Source: Curtobacterium sp. Leaf183
GTDB taxonomy: Bacteria; Actinomycetota; Actinomycetes; Actinomycetales; Microbacteriaceae
Length of the DNA: 52,384 nucleotides
Reading direction: 5' to 3'
NCBI RefSeq assembly: GCF_001424385.1
Contig: NZ_LMPO01000010.1
Span: forward strand, 67,899-120,282
Below, piece after piece: positions 24,222 to 34,022 of this stretch (positions are counted from its first letter, which is position 1; each line of letters begins with the position of its first letter). The position numbers and the translations under genes are program-made. Below the pieces are notes generated by a model. The model was not told where the DNA came from. It worked only from the letters and a program-made list of their open reading frames with translations, and searched no databases.

Positions 24222-26249
24222 ATGCACGAGACCGCGATCGACACCGCCCAGGGGCTGCGCCTCGTGGACGGCGGTGCGCGGTTCGGCCTGCGCTCCGCCA
24301 CCGCGACCGCAGCGACACTCGTCGTCGACGGCCGCGGTGCGGTGGCGCTCGAGCGGGTCCCGGACTCGGACCTGTGGACCGGCACCCTCGACGACGTGCA
24401 CCCCGGCGACACGTACCACCTGCTCGTCGACGGACCCGTCGGGTCGCGGTACGACTTCGACGCGGACCGGCCACTGCTCGACCCGTACGCGCGGGGCATC
24501 ACCAGGGGCACGGCGTCGCGGTGGACGAGCGTCGCGGTGGACGACGCCTTCGACTGGGGCGGATCGACGAAGCCCGTCGTGCCGCTCGACCGGGCCGTCG
24601 TCTACGAGGCGAACGTCCGCACCCTGACGAGCGCGAACCACGCCGTGCCGGAGCACCTGCGCGGCACGTACGCGGGTGTGGCGCACGAGAGCACGATCCG
24701 GCACCTGCAGCGCCTCGGCGTCACGACGATCGAGCTGCTGCCGGTGCACGCGTTCGACTCCGAGCGTTGGTTGCAGGAGGCCGGACGCGAGAACGCGTGG
24801 GGCTACAACACGCTCGGGTTCTTCGCTCCGCACGCCGCGCACGCCTCGGAGCCCGCACGGCATGCCGGTGCACAGGCGGTGCTCCGCGAGTTCAAGGGCA
24901 TGGTCCGGCTGCTGCACGAGGCCGGCATCCAGGTGGTCCTCGACGTCGTGTTCAACCACACCGCAGAAGAGGGCCTGCGCGGCCCGACCTCGTCCCTGCG
25001 TGGGATCGACGGTGCGAACCGGTACCGCTGGGCGCCGGACGACACCTACTACGACACGACCGGCTGCGGCAACACGCTCGACACCTCGGTCGACGCCGCC
25101 GCCGACCTGGTGCTCGACAGCCTTCGGTACTGGGCGCGCGAAGTGCAGGTCGACGGGTTCCGGTTCGACCTGATGGCATCGCTGGCGCGCGACGCCGAGC
25201 ACGTATTCGATCCGGCGCACCCGGTGCTCGACCGGATCCGCACCGATCCGGACCTGCAGGACGTGCTGGTCATCGCCGAACCGTGGGACGTGGGTCCCGA
25301 CGGCTGGCGGACCGGTCACTTCGGTGCCAGGACCACCGAGTGGAACGACGGTTTCCGCAACACGGTGCGGCAGTTCTGGCTGACGGACATCGCCCAGGAG
25401 CGCCGGACGGGCGTCCCCGGTGCCGGCATCGGGGCGCTCGCCGGCGCGCTGACGGGGTCGCGCCACCTGTTCGGCGTCGACCGCGGCCCGCTGTCCGGGG
25501 TGAACTTCGTGACCGCACACGACGGGTTCACGCTGCACGACCTGACCGCCTACGACCGGAAGCACAACGCGGCCAACGGCGAGGACGACCGCGACGGGTC
25601 GGACGACAACCGCTCGTTCAACCACGGCGTCGAGGGCCCGACCGAGGACCGCGGCGTCCGTGCGGCTCGGGGCCGGTCGATGCGCAACCTGCTCGGCACG
25701 CTGTTCCTGTCGGCCGGCGTGCCGATGCTCACCGCCGGGGACGAACGCAGCCGCACCCAGCACGGCAACAACAACGCCTACGTGGTGACCGAGGACCTGA
25801 CCCCGGTCGACTGGTCCGACGACGAGGACGCCGAGTCGATGACCGAGACCGTCGCCGCGCTCACCCGTCTGCGCGCAGCCCATCCGGCGCTCCGACCCGA
25901 CCGGTACGGCGTCGACGGGCAGACCACCCCCGGGGCCTCGCGCATGCGCTGGTACGGGCCCGACGGCGGGCCGATGACCGGCGAGTGGTGGGACCAGCCC
26001 ATCCACCGCGCGGTGCAGTGGTTCGTCGCGTCGACCCCCCATGACGACGACGAGCCCGACGACCGTGTCCTGGTCGTGGTGCACGGCAGCGGTCGCACCC
26101 GCGACCTGACCCTGCCCGCGCCGGACGACGTCACCGCGTACCGGCTGGCGTGGTCGAGCGAGAAACACCGCGACCACGAGCGCCTGCGGCCCGCCGGCAC
26201 CGTCTTCACCGCCTACGGCCCCGGCATCCACGTCTTCGCGATCGTCTGA
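24222..26249 (+). CDS. glgX: Glycogen debranching enzyme GlgX
   Basis: A 675-residue GH13 isoamylase-type enzyme that removes alpha-1,6 branches from glycogen. An N-terminal CBM48-like domain (about 1-115) precedes the catalytic barrel. Active-site residues are Asp316 in GFRFDLM, Glu353 in VIAEPWD and Asp434 in TAHDGF. The TGCGNTLD sequence near 285-292 is diagnostic of GlgX and isoamylases. The start at 24222 fits the -10 box 6 bases upstream. glgE begins 83 bases after its stop. With glgE and glgB it forms an alpha-glucan turnover cluster. Confidence 0.92.
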   Translation: MHETAIDTAQGLRLVDGGARFGLRSATATAATLVVDGRGAVALERVPDSDLWTGTLDDVHPGDTYHLLVDGPVGSRYDFDADRPLLDPYARGITRGTASRWTSVAVDDAFDWGGSTKPVVPLDRAVVYEANVRTLTSANHAVPEHLRGTYAGVAHESTIRHLQRLGVTTIELLPVHAFDSERWLQEAGRENAWGYNTLGFFAPHAAHASEPARHAGAQAVLREFKGMVRLLHEAGIQVVLDVVFNHTAEEGLRGPTSSLRGIDGANRYRWAPDDTYYDTTGCGNTLDTSVDAAADLVLDSLRYWAREVQVDGFRFDLMASLARDAEHVFDPAHPVLDRIRTDPDLQDVLVIAEPWDVGPDGWRTGHFGARTTEWNDGFRNTVRQFWLTDIAQERRTGVPGAGIGALAGALTGSRHLFGVDRGPLSGVNFVTAHDGFTLHDLTAYDRKHNAANGEDDRDGSDDNRSFNHGVEGPTEDRGVRAARGRSMRNLLGTLFLSAGVPMLTAGDERSRTQHGNNNAYVVTEDLTPVDWSDDEDAESMTETVAALTRLRAAHPALRPDRYGVDGQTTPGASRMRWYGPDGGPMTGEWWDQPIHRAVQWFVASTPHDDDEPDDRVLVVVHGSGRTRDLTLPAPDDVTAYRLAWSSEKHRDHERLRPAGTVFTAYGPGIHVFAIV

Positions 26250-26319
26250 CGACCCGGTGCACCCCAGCGGGAGTTGTCCACAGCTCCGGGTTCCGGGGAA
26301 CACGGAGGTCCCTTCCGGG

Positions 26320-26325
26320 TAGCGT
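26320..26325 (+). promoter_or_regulatory. -10 box of glgE, leaderless geometry
   Basis: TAGCGT ends 7 bases before the GTG start at 26333. A GGAGG 18 bases or more upstream is too far to serve as a Shine-Dalgarno. glgE may therefore be transcribed apart from glgX. Confidence 0.4.
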
Positions 26326-26332
26326 CTGGTCC

Positions 26333-28333
26333 GTGGCCACCGCAGACCGACCCCGGCGTCCGAAGATCGGGCGCATCCCGATCACCGAGCTCTCCCCCAG
26401 GACGCCCAACGGCTTCCCGGGCAAGGCCTTCGACGGCGAGGTGATCACGTTCGGTGCGACCGTCTTCCGCGAAGGGCACGGCGTGATCGGCGCCGACGTC
26501 GTCCTCGAACGACCAGACGGGGGCACCCGCACGGTGCCGCTCACCCTGGTCGCCGCGGGGACCGACCGCTACGAGGCGACCGTGCAGGTCGACCACGTCG
26601 GCGTGTGGGCGTGGCACGTCGAGGCGTACTCCGACGACTGGACGACGTGGCTCCGCGCCGCGCGGCTCAAGGTCGCCGCGGGCGTCGACCTGCAGGCGAC
26701 GCTGCTCGACGGTGCGGCCCTGCTCGACCGGCTCGCCGACGCGACCGACTCCCCCGCCGCCACCCGCGCGGCGGCACGCGTCCGCGACCAGGACCTCGAC
26801 CCTGCCGAACGGCTCGCCGCGGTCGACGACCCGCGCATCGCCGCCGAGGTCGAGGAAGCGCCGCTCACCTCGCTCCGCACGCACTCCGCCGTGCAGCTGC
26901 TCGACGTCGAGCGCACCCGCGCCGGTGTCGGCTCCTGGTACGAGTTCTTCCCCCGCAGCGAAGGCGCCAAGCGCAACCCCGACGGCTCGTGGAAGAGCGG
27001 CGACTTCCGCAGCGCCGCCCGCCGCCTGCCCGGTGTCGCCCGCATGGGCTTCGACGTCGTCTACCTGCCGCCGATCCACCCGATCGGGCACACCGCGCGC
27101 AAGGGCCCGAACAACACCCTCGACGCCGGCCCGAACGACCCGGGCAGCCCGTGGGCGATCGGCTCCGAGGACGGCGGACACGACGCCATCCACCCCGACC
27201 TCGGCACCGAGGACGACTTCCGCGACTTCGTCGAGACGGCGAAGAACGCGGGGATGGAGGTCGCGCTCGACTTCGCGCTGCAGTGCTCCCCCGACCACCC
27301 ATGGGTGACGGAGCACCCGGAGTGGTTCACGGTCCGCGCCGACGGCTCGATCGCCACCGCCGAGAACCCGCCGAAGCTGTACCAGGACATCTACCCGATC
27401 CAGTTCGACACCGACCCCGAGGGCCTGGTCGCCGAGGTCGAGCGGGTGCTGCGGCACTGGATCGCGTTCGGCATCCGGATCTTCCGCGTCGACAACCCGC
27501 ACACCAAGCCGCTGTGGTTCTGGGAGCGGGTCATCCGCGAGGTCCGCGACGAGCACCCGGACACGGTCTTCCTCGCCGAGGCGTTCACCCGCCCGGCGAT
27601 GATGCGTGCCCTTGCCGAGGCCGGCTTCCAGCAGTCGTACTCGTACTTCACGTGGCGCAACACGAAGGACGAGATCACCGACTACTTCGAGGAACTCAGC
27701 CACGAGACGAGCGACTACCTCCGCCCGAACCTGTTCGTGAACACGCCGGACATCCTCACCGAGTTCCTGCAGTTCGGCGGCCGAGCCGGCTACAAGGTGC
27801 GTGCGGCGCTCGCCGCGACGGGGGCGCCGACGTGGGGCATGTACTCCGGGTACGAACTCTTCGAGGACGTCGCCCGCCCGGGGTCCGAAGAGAACATCGA
27901 CAACGAGAAGTTCGAGTACAAGCCGCGCGACTTCGCCCTGGCCGAGGCCGAGGGTGCCAGCCTGGCGCCGTACGTCACGATGCTCAACCGCTTCCGGTCA
28001 GCGCACCCCGCCCTCCGACAGCTCCGCAACCTGCACGTGCACGACGCTGAGGACGGCGCGATCGTCGTCTACTCGAAGCACCTGCCCGGGCGGTTCGTCC
28101 GCTCCGGTCGTGACGACACCGTGATCGTCGTCGCGAACGTCGACCCCCACTCCGCCCGTGAGACGACCGTGCACCTCGACCTCGCCGCCCTCGGCCTCGA
28201 CCCGGAGCAGGCGTTCGACGTCCGCGACGTCGTGACCGGGCAGCGCTGGGTGTGGGGTTCGTCCAACTACGTGCGCCTGGACGCCTTCCAGGAGCCCGTG
28301 CACCTGCTCGTCGTGGAAGGACCACACCGATGA
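26333..28333 (+). CDS. glgE: Alpha-1,4-glucan:maltose-1-phosphate maltosyltransferase
   Basis: A 666-residue GH13 subfamily 3 enzyme that extends alpha-1,4-glucan with maltosyl units from maltose-1-phosphate. The predicted nucleophile is Asp387 in [10 protein letters not shown] and the acid/base is Glu416 in FLAEAF. The stretch [18 protein letters not shown] near 306-323 and the NTPDI motif match GlgE. An N-terminal beta domain (about 1-115) and a helical insert, the family dimer region, precede the barrel. GTG at 26333 follows a -10 box by 7 bases. Its stop overlaps the glgB start (ATGA). Maltose-1-phosphate suppliers (treS, pep2 or glgM) are not in the window. Confidence 0.95.
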   Translation: MATADRPRRPKIGRIPITELSPRTPNGFPGKAFDGEVITFGATVFREGHGVIGADVVLERPDGGTRTVPLTLVAAGTDRYEATVQVDHVGVWAWHVEAYSDDWTTWLRAARLKVAAGVDLQATLLDGAALLDRLADATDSPAATRAAARVRDQDLDPAERLAAVDDPRIAAEVEEAPLTSLRTHSAVQLLDVERTRAGVGSWYEFFPRSEGAKRNPDGSWKSGDFRSAARRLPGVARMGFDVVYLPPIHPIGHTARKGPNNTLDAGPNDPGSPWAIGSEDGGHDAIHPDLGTEDDFRDFVETAKNAGMEVALDFALQCSPDHPWVTEHPEWFTVRADGSIATAENPPKLYQDIYPIQFDTDPEGLVAEVERVLRHWIAFGIRIFRVDNPHTKPLWFWERVIREVRDEHPDTVFLAEAFTRPAMMRALAEAGFQQSYSYFTWRNTKDEITDYFEELSHETSDYLRPNLFVNTPDILTEFLQFGGRAGYKVRAALAATGAPTWGMYSGYELFEDVARPGSEENIDNEKFEYKPRDFALAEAEGASLAPYVTMLNRFRSAHPALRQLRNLHVHDAEDGAIVVYSKHLPGRFVRSGRDDTVIVVANVDPHSARETTVHLDLAALGLDPEQAFDVRDVVTGQRWVWGSSNYVRLDAFQEPVHLLVVEGPHR

Positions 28334-30987
28334 CCACCGACCCCAACGAGGCCGACCGGACCGAACCCCGGGACCGCGGGCAGGGGCCGAGCGTTCCGCC
28401 GGTCCAGCCGCCGCCCCCGCCCGTGTCGGCACGCCCCGCGGCACCCGTTCCGCGGCCCGTGCCCGCGCGTCCGGCACCCGCCGCTGGACTGGCTCGGACC
28501 GAGCCGCGCACGTCGGCTCCCGGCGAGGACCTGCCCGGCGCGCGGCTGCCGAAGCGCGAGGCACCCGACCGGGGCGTCGAGGAGTCAGCCACGATGGCCG
28601 GACGGACGGCTCCGCTGGACGAGCACGCCCGCCACGTCGCGCCCGAGGCCCCCGTGGACGCGGCCGCTGCGACCGCCGACGCCGAGCCGTCGCCGACCGC
28701 CGGAGCGCACAGTGCGGAGCCGGCCACCGCCGCCGCGCCGACCACCGCCGCGTCGGCAACCCCCGCTGCGCCGACCACCGCTGCCCCGACCGGCACCGGT
28801 CCCGACTCGCCCGCGCCGCGTCCCGCACCGGTCGAGGAGTGGCTCCGACAGCAGGTCGCCGAGGCCCGCTGGTCCCAGCCGCACGACGTCCTGGGCCCGC
28901 ACCCCGTCGACGGTGGCATCAGCGTGCGCGTCGTCCGCCACCTGGCCAAGGCCGTCCGCCTGGTCCGACCCGACGGCGACGACGTCGAGCTCACCCACGA
29001 GGGCGACGGCCTCTGGGCCGGGGCCACCGCCGAGACGCTCGGTCGCTACCGGGTCGAAGCCGACTACGACTTCGACGAGTCGACCGACTCGGACGACGCC
29101 ACGTGGACCACCGACGACGCGTACCGGTTCCCGCCGACCCTCGGCGAACTGGACCTGCACCTGTTCGGCGAGGGCCGCGACGAGCAGCTCTGGAACCACC
29201 TCGGGGCCCACGTCACCACGGTCGACGGCGTCGACGGTGTCGCGTTCGCCGTCTGGGCACCGCGGGCGACCGCCGTGCGCGTGATCGGTGACTTCGAGGG
29301 CTGGGAGGGACGCACCACCGCGATGCGTCGCCTGAGCGACCTGGGCGTCTGGGAGCTGTTCGTCCCCGGTGCACTGGTGGGCCAGCGCTACAAGTTCCAG
29401 ATCCTGACCGACAGCGGCTGGGTCGAGCGTGCGGACCCCTTCGCGCGCCGCACCGAGGTCCCCCCGCTGACGGCCTCGGTCATCACCCGGTCCGAGTACA
29501 CGTGGTCCGACGGCGACCGCGCTTGGATGCAGCAGCGTGCCGAGACGACCACGCACGACCGGCCGATGAGCGTCTACGAGGTCCACCTCGGGTCCTGGCG
29601 TCCGGGGCTGAGCTACCGCGAGGTCGCGGACCAGCTCATCGGGCACGTGCAGTACCTCGGCTTCACCCACATCGAGTTCCTGCCGTTCGCCGAGCACCCC
29701 TTCGGCGGTTCATGGGGCTACCAGGTCACCGGCTACTACGCGCCGACGGCTCGCTTCGGTTCCCCGGACGACCTCCGTTACCTCATCGACCGCCTGCACT
29801 CCGCGGGCATCGGCGTGATCATGGACTGGGTCCCCGGGCACTTCCCGAAGGACGAGTGGGCGCTGGGCCGGTTCGACGGCCACGCCCTGTTCGAGCACCC
29901 GGACCCCCGACGCGGCGAGCAGCTCGACTGGGGCACCTACGTCTTCGACTTCGGGCAGCCGCAGGTGCGCAACTTCCTGGTCGCCAACGCGCTCTACTGG
30001 CTCGAGGAGTTCCACGTCGACGGCCTGAGGGTCGACGCCGTGGCCTCGATCCTGTACCTGGACTACTCGCGCACCGACTGGCTGCCGAACATCCACGGCG
30101 GCCGCGAGAACCTCGACGCGATCGCGTTCCTGCAGGAGACCAACGCCACCGCCTACAAGCGCTACCCCGGCATCGTCATGATCGCCGAGGAGAGCACGTC
30201 GTGGCCCGGCGTCACCCAGCCGACCAGCGCGGGCGGACTCGGGTTCGGGCAGAAGTGGAACATGGGCTGGATGCACGACTCGCTCGAGTACGTGCAGCGC
30301 GACCCGGCGTACCGCTCGTACCACCACGACGAGCTGACGTTCTCGTTCGTGTACGCGTTCAGCGAGCAGTTCACGCTGCCGATCAGCCACGACGAGGTCG
30401 TGCACGGCAAGGGCTCGCTGTACGGCAAGATGCCCGGCGACGAGTGGCAGAAGCTCGCCAACGTGCGCGCCTACCTGTCGTTCATGTGGGCGCACCCCGG
30501 CAAGCAGCTGCTCTTCATGGGCCAGGAGTTCGCGCAGGTCGCGGAGTGGTCCGAGGAGCGCGGTCTCGACTGGTGGCAGGCCGATGAGCCCGGACACAAC
30601 GGCGTGCAGCGCCTGGTGGCCGAGTTGAACCGTGTCTACCGGGACACCCCGGCGCTGTGGACGTTCGACTCCACTGCCGAGGGCTTCGAGTGGATCGAGG
30701 GCGGCGACGCACCGCACTCGACCATCGGGTTCCTGCGCAAGGCCGGCGACGAACGCCTGGCCGTGTTCGTCAACTTCTCCGGTGTGCCGGTCGAGCGTCG
30801 CTTCGGCCTGCCGGTCGCCGGGTCCTGGACCGAAGTGCTCAACACCGACGCGACGGAGTACGGCGGCTCGGGTGTCGGCAACCTCGGCGTCGTCACGGCC
30901 GAGGACACCCCGTGGGCCGGACGGCCCGCGTCGGCGCACCTGGTGGTGCCGCCGCTCGGTGCGGTCTGGCTGCAGCTGCAGCAGTAG
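28330..30987 (+). CDS. glgB: 1,4-alpha-glucan branching enzyme with disordered N-terminal extension
   Basis: An 885-residue GH13 branching enzyme that creates alpha-1,6 branches in the glucan built by GlgE. Residues 1-167 are an unusual low-complexity extension rich in Pro and Ala. The usual GlgB N1 domain starts near 168 ([14 protein letters not shown]), then CBM48 and the barrel. Active-site residues are Asp569 in [15 protein letters not shown], Glu620 in IAEEST and Asp688 in [11 protein letters not shown]. Normal length is about 730, so the excess equals the extension. The ATG overlaps the glgE stop. A 48-bp palindromic terminator follows. Confidence 0.95.
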   Translation: MTTDPNEADRTEPRDRGQGPSVPPVQPPPPPVSARPAAPVPRPVPARPAPAAGLARTEPRTSAPGEDLPGARLPKREAPDRGVEESATMAGRTAPLDEHARHVAPEAPVDAAAATADAEPSPTAGAHSAEPATAAAPTTAASATPAAPTTAAPTGTGPDSPAPRPAPVEEWLRQQVAEARWSQPHDVLGPHPVDGGISVRVVRHLAKAVRLVRPDGDDVELTHEGDGLWAGATAETLGRYRVEADYDFDESTDSDDATWTTDDAYRFPPTLGELDLHLFGEGRDEQLWNHLGAHVTTVDGVDGVAFAVWAPRATAVRVIGDFEGWEGRTTAMRRLSDLGVWELFVPGALVGQRYKFQILTDSGWVERADPFARRTEVPPLTASVITRSEYTWSDGDRAWMQQRAETTTHDRPMSVYEVHLGSWRPGLSYREVADQLIGHVQYLGFTHIEFLPFAEHPFGGSWGYQVTGYYAPTARFGSPDDLRYLIDRLHSAGIGVIMDWVPGHFPKDEWALGRFDGHALFEHPDPRRGEQLDWGTYVFDFGQPQVRNFLVANALYWLEEFHVDGLRVDAVASILYLDYSRTDWLPNIHGGRENLDAIAFLQETNATAYKRYPGIVMIAEESTSWPGVTQPTSAGGLGFGQKWNMGWMHDSLEYVQRDPAYRSYHHDELTFSFVYAFSEQFTLPISHDEVVHGKGSLYGKMPGDEWQKLANVRAYLSFMWAHPGKQLLFMGQEFAQVAEWSEERGLDWWQADEPGHNGVQRLVAELNRVYRDTPALWTFDSTAEGFEWIEGGDAPHSTIGFLRKAGDERLAVFVNFSGVPVERRFGLPVAGSWTEVLNTDATEYGGSGVGNLGVVTAEDTPWAGRPASAHLVVPPLGAVWLQLQQ

Positions 30988-30999
30988 CGGCGAGCACAC

Positions 31000-31047
31000 G
31001 ACGGACAGGAGGCCCGGTACCAGCTGGTACCGGGCCTCCTGTCCGTC
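31000..31047. terminator. Perfect 48-bp palindrome, bidirectional terminator
   Basis: Twenty-four-base arms pair without mismatch around AGCT. It lies between convergent glgB and the thioredoxin-TPR gene. Relative to the copies at 5383 and 11979, GTGCC/GGCAC has changed to GTACC/GGTAC and GGGAGG/CCTCCC to AGGAGG/CCTCCT, so both arms changed together and pairing is kept. Confidence 0.9.
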
Positions 31048-31091
31048 AGGTGGTGCGTCGACGTCGCCGCGCGGACGACGAGACGCCGACG

Positions 31092-32096
31092 TCAGTACAG
31101 GGCGTTCGCCAGGCGCCGCCGTGCCGCGACGACGCGCGGGTCCTCAGCACCGATGAGCTCGAAGTACTCGACGAGCCGGACCCGCAGCGCTTCGCGGTCC
31201 TCGCCGAAGACCGTCGGCACGAGGTCGAGCAGTCGCCCGAAGGCGTCCTCGACGTGGCCACCGCTGATGTCGAGGTCGGCCACCGCGAGCTGTGCGGCGA
31301 CGTCGTCGGGGCCGTTGCCCGCCGCGGCGCGGATCTCGTCGGCGGTCCTGCCGGCCAGGCGGTCGAGCAGCGACACCTGCGCGAGTCCGGCGACGGCCAT
31401 CTGGTCGTGCGGGTCCTGCGCGATCGCGGTCCGGTACTCCTGGATCGCGGTGGCGTAGTCGCCCTGTTCGATCGCGTCGTAGGCGGCCTGGTGGTGCGGC
31501 GGGAGCGGTTCGGGCTCGAGCTCGCCCTGTTCGGCGGTGTCGTCCGGGGCGGCAGCGCCGTCGACGGCCACGCGACCGGTCACGCCGTTCTGTTCGGCGG
31601 CCTGGAGCACCTGCTCGAAGACGTCGCGCACCTGCGCCTCGGGCAGTGCGCCGACGAAGAGCCCGAGGGGCCGTCCGCCGATCACCGCGGCCACGGTCGG
31701 GATGGACTGCGCCTGGAACGCCTGCACGAGCTGCGGGTTCGTGTCGGCGTCGACCTTGGCCAGCACCAGACGGCCGTCGTACTCGGCCGTCAGCTGCTCG
31801 AGGACCGGTGAGAGCTGCTTGCACGGCCCGCACCACTCGGCCCAGATGTCGACGATGACCGGCACGACGGTCGACAGCTCGAGGACGTCCTGGAAGCTGG
31901 CGTCGGTGACGTCGATGACGAGCGACGGCACGGTCAGCGCTGCACCGCCTTCGGTCCCGGGCGCACCCGGAGCCGCGGCGCCGGACGGACCGGCTCCTGG
32001 CGTCTGCTGCTGTGCCGGTCGCTGTGCTCGGTCGACCAGGGATGACAGGTCGACAGCACCACGGAGTCCGGACGGGGTCGGGGGGATGTTGCTCAT
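31092..32096 (-). CDS. Thioredoxin-TPR co-chaperone, CnoX/YbbN-like
   Basis: A 334-residue cytoplasmic protein. A Pro, Ala and Gly-rich lead (1-55) precedes a thioredoxin domain (about 60-165) with an intact redox motif WCGPC at 88-92 and the cis-Pro loop QSIPTVAAV. A helical TPR-like C-terminus (about 205-334) matches CnoX/YbbN proteins, which guard chaperone substrates against oxidation. Many YbbN proteins have lost one Cys; here both are present. The start overlaps the stop of the upstream membrane protein gene (ATGA), so the two are coupled. Confidence 0.88.
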   Translation of the reverse strand: MSNIPPTPSGLRGAVDLSSLVDRAQRPAQQQTPGAGPSGAAAPGAPGTEGGAALTVPSLVIDVTDASFQDVLELSTVVPVIVDIWAEWCGPCKQLSPVLEQLTAEYDGRLVLAKVDADTNPQLVQAFQAQSIPTVAAVIGGRPLGLFVGALPEAQVRDVFEQVLQAAEQNGVTGRVAVDGAAAPDDTAEQGELEPEPLPPHHQAAYDAIEQGDYATAIQEYRTAIAQDPHDQMAVAGLAQVSLLDRLAGRTADEIRAAAGNGPDDVAAQLAVADLDISGGHVEDAFGRLLDLVPTVFGEDREALRVRLVEYFELIGAEDPRVVAARRRLANALY

Positions 32097-33835
32097 TGCA
32101 CCTCACTCGCTGCGATCAGGCCCTGCGTGAACCCGAGCAGGACTATCTTGTCGTCCGACCCGACGGCCGGCACGGAGAAGAGCAGCTGCACGCCGTAGGT
32201 GGCGCTCACGCCCTTCTTGCTGGAGTCGACGCCGGACAGGGCCTTGACGGCACCCTCGGTGTTCACCTCGGCGCCGTCGGCGGTCGGCGTGACCTTCTCG
32301 ATCTCGTTCAGGTTCACGGACACCAGGGCGCCGGCACCGTTCGTGGCCAGTGCGACGGCGGTGTCGTCCGGGGACTCGGACGAGTACTCGATCTTGGCGG
32401 TGTCGGGCAGGGACGCGGACTTCTTGTCCTTGTAGTCCTTGCCGATCTTGGCGCGCAGGTCGTCGCCGTCGGACCGGAACAGCGCGGCGTCCTCGCTGTC
32501 GGTGTCCTTTGACAGGATGTCGCCGTAGGCGGTCGCGACCTGGTCCGGGGCGAGCGCGAGCAGCTTCGAGTCCGAGGCCAGCTGCGCCGCACCGATCGAG
32601 ACCGGCGCGACCGAGGGGAGCTCGGCGTCGGCTTCGAGCGACACGTCGTACATGACCTTGTAGTCGTCCCGCGCGGACTCCTGCACCAGGGTGAGTGCCT
32701 GCGGGGCGGTCTTCTCGTCGTCGGGGTCCGACGCGACGACGAACACGGTGCGCGGCCACGAGTCGGTCTGCTGCGGCAGCGCGACCGAGATGTCCGAGGC
32801 CGAGATCGCCGGCGGTGCCTGCACGTCCTGGTCCTTGTCGCGGATCTGGTAGTTCGCCTTGCGGAGCTCGAGCGCCGGCCCGGTGAAGCGGGTCTCGGCG
32901 AGCGAGGCGTCCTTGTCGGCGTCGGCCTTCGTCGCGACCTCGGCGACGCGCTGGACGACGCGGTTGATCTGCTGACGGGTGGCCGCGGTGGGCTCGGCCT
33001 GCTCGGCGGCACCGGTGGCCGAGGCGGACGGGGTGGGGGTCGCCGAGGCGTCTCCCCCGCCCTGCGGCCAGTACTCGGACGAGCAGCCGGCGAGCGACAG
33101 CGCTCCGACCAGGACCACGGGGACGGCGATGAGGGAACGGCGGCCGCGACGCGACCGGGACGGGACCTGCGCACCGGCGGCGGCCGCCCGGCGCGAGGCA
33201 CGCACGCGCGGGGGTCGCGTCCCACCGCTGCGACGACGCGGGCCGCGCGACCGACGCTGGTGCAGGAACGCCCACACCAGCAGGACGATGCCGCCGAGCA
33301 CGAAGACGGTGCCCGCCGTCATGAGGGGGCCGACCGAGGGTGTCGCGGTGTCGCTCGGCCAGGTGACGGAGACGTCGGACGGTGCCGCCGACTTGCCGTC
33401 GGAGACGACGACCATCGAGACGTCCTGGGGCAGGCGGACGGTGAACTGCCCCGCGTCGTCCCACTCCTGGTACCAGAGGTCGCTGCCCCGGGGGTCGGGG
33501 ACCGAGGTCCCGCTGCCGGTCTTCCTGCCCACGAGCTCGGACTTGTCGGCGTCGTACCGCAGTGTGGTGTGGGCCGAGTCACCCACCCAGGCGTCGACGT
33601 CGCTCGTCTTGCCGTACGCCGCGAAGACCGAGCCGGAGCCGGAGATGTTGATGCGCTGGTACCCGGGGTTCGCGTTGAGCACGGTGCCCGGGATGACGGT
33701 CACCGGCGCCTTCGCGGTCGTGGACGTCTGCGCGACGATCGAGGACGGTGGAGCGAACACGGTCCGCTGCGCCACACCGAGGCCGACCAGCAGCAACCCG
33801 ATGACGAAGGCGACGATCGCCAGGACGAATCGCAC
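32093..33835 (-). CDS. Uncharacterised membrane protein with embedded lipoprotein signal
   Basis: A 580-residue protein in two halves. An N-terminal helix (about 3-22) leads to an extracytoplasmic domain (24-170), then a second helix (171-191). A very basic linker (195-233) follows. Next comes RRGRRSLIAVPVVLVGALSL and AGC with Cys251, a full lipoprotein signal ending in the lipobox LAGC. An Ala, Thr and Pro linker and a soluble domain of about 290 residues follow. If signal peptidase II acts, the product would split into a membrane protein and a lipoprotein. I recognise no family. The start is GTG at 33835, after GGGAGAGAG. The stop overlaps the thioredoxin-TPR start. Confidence 0.7.
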   Translation of the reverse strand: MRFVLAIVAFVIGLLLVGLGVAQRTVFAPPSSIVAQTSTTAKAPVTVIPGTVLNANPGYQRINISGSGSVFAAYGKTSDVDAWVGDSAHTTLRYDADKSELVGRKTGSGTSVPDPRGSDLWYQEWDDAGQFTVRLPQDVSMVVVSDGKSAAPSDVSVTWPSDTATPSVGPLMTAGTVFVLGGIVLLVWAFLHQRRSRGPRRRSGGTRPPRVRASRRAAAAGAQVPSRSRRGRRSLIAVPVVLVGALSLAGCSSEYWPQGGGDASATPTPSASATGAAEQAEPTAATRQQINRVVQRVAEVATKADADKDASLAETRFTGPALELRKANYQIRDKDQDVQAPPAISASDISVALPQQTDSWPRTVFVVASDPDDEKTAPQALTLVQESARDDYKVMYDVSLEADAELPSVAPVSIGAAQLASDSKLLALAPDQVATAYGDILSKDTDSEDAALFRSDGDDLRAKIGKDYKDKKSASLPDTAKIEYSSESPDDTAVALATNGAGALVSVNLNEIEKVTPTADGAEVNTEGAVKALSGVDSSKKGVSATYGVQLLFSVPAVGSDDKIVLLGFTQGLIAASEVQ

Positions 33836-33966
33836 GGATCTCTCTCCCTCCGCGCCGGGGTGGGGGAATCGGCGCGCGAACCAACGGCCCAGGGTACGCG
33901 AACCACGCTGGAGAACGCATCCCCGTCGCCTGTCCACAGCCTCGAAGGGTGCTCGGCGCGGCACAC

Positions 33967-33972
33967 TACAAT
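33967..33972 (+). promoter_or_regulatory. -10 box of the DivIVA-like gene
   Basis: TACAAT matches the sigma-70-type -10 consensus well. It lies 50 bases before the GTG at 34023, which has its own Shine-Dalgarno, so this transcript has a real leader. No clear -35 element is visible. Confidence 0.4.
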
Positions 33973-34022
33973 CGGTGCGCGGACGGCACGGGGTCGTCCG
34001 GCGGGACCAGCGGGAGCGACAC

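Noticed and set aside
24164..26303. N-terminal extension of the desulfurase frame across glgX
   Set aside because: The extension lies antisense to glgX. GTG at 24164 has a good ribosome binding site and begins the family N-terminus.
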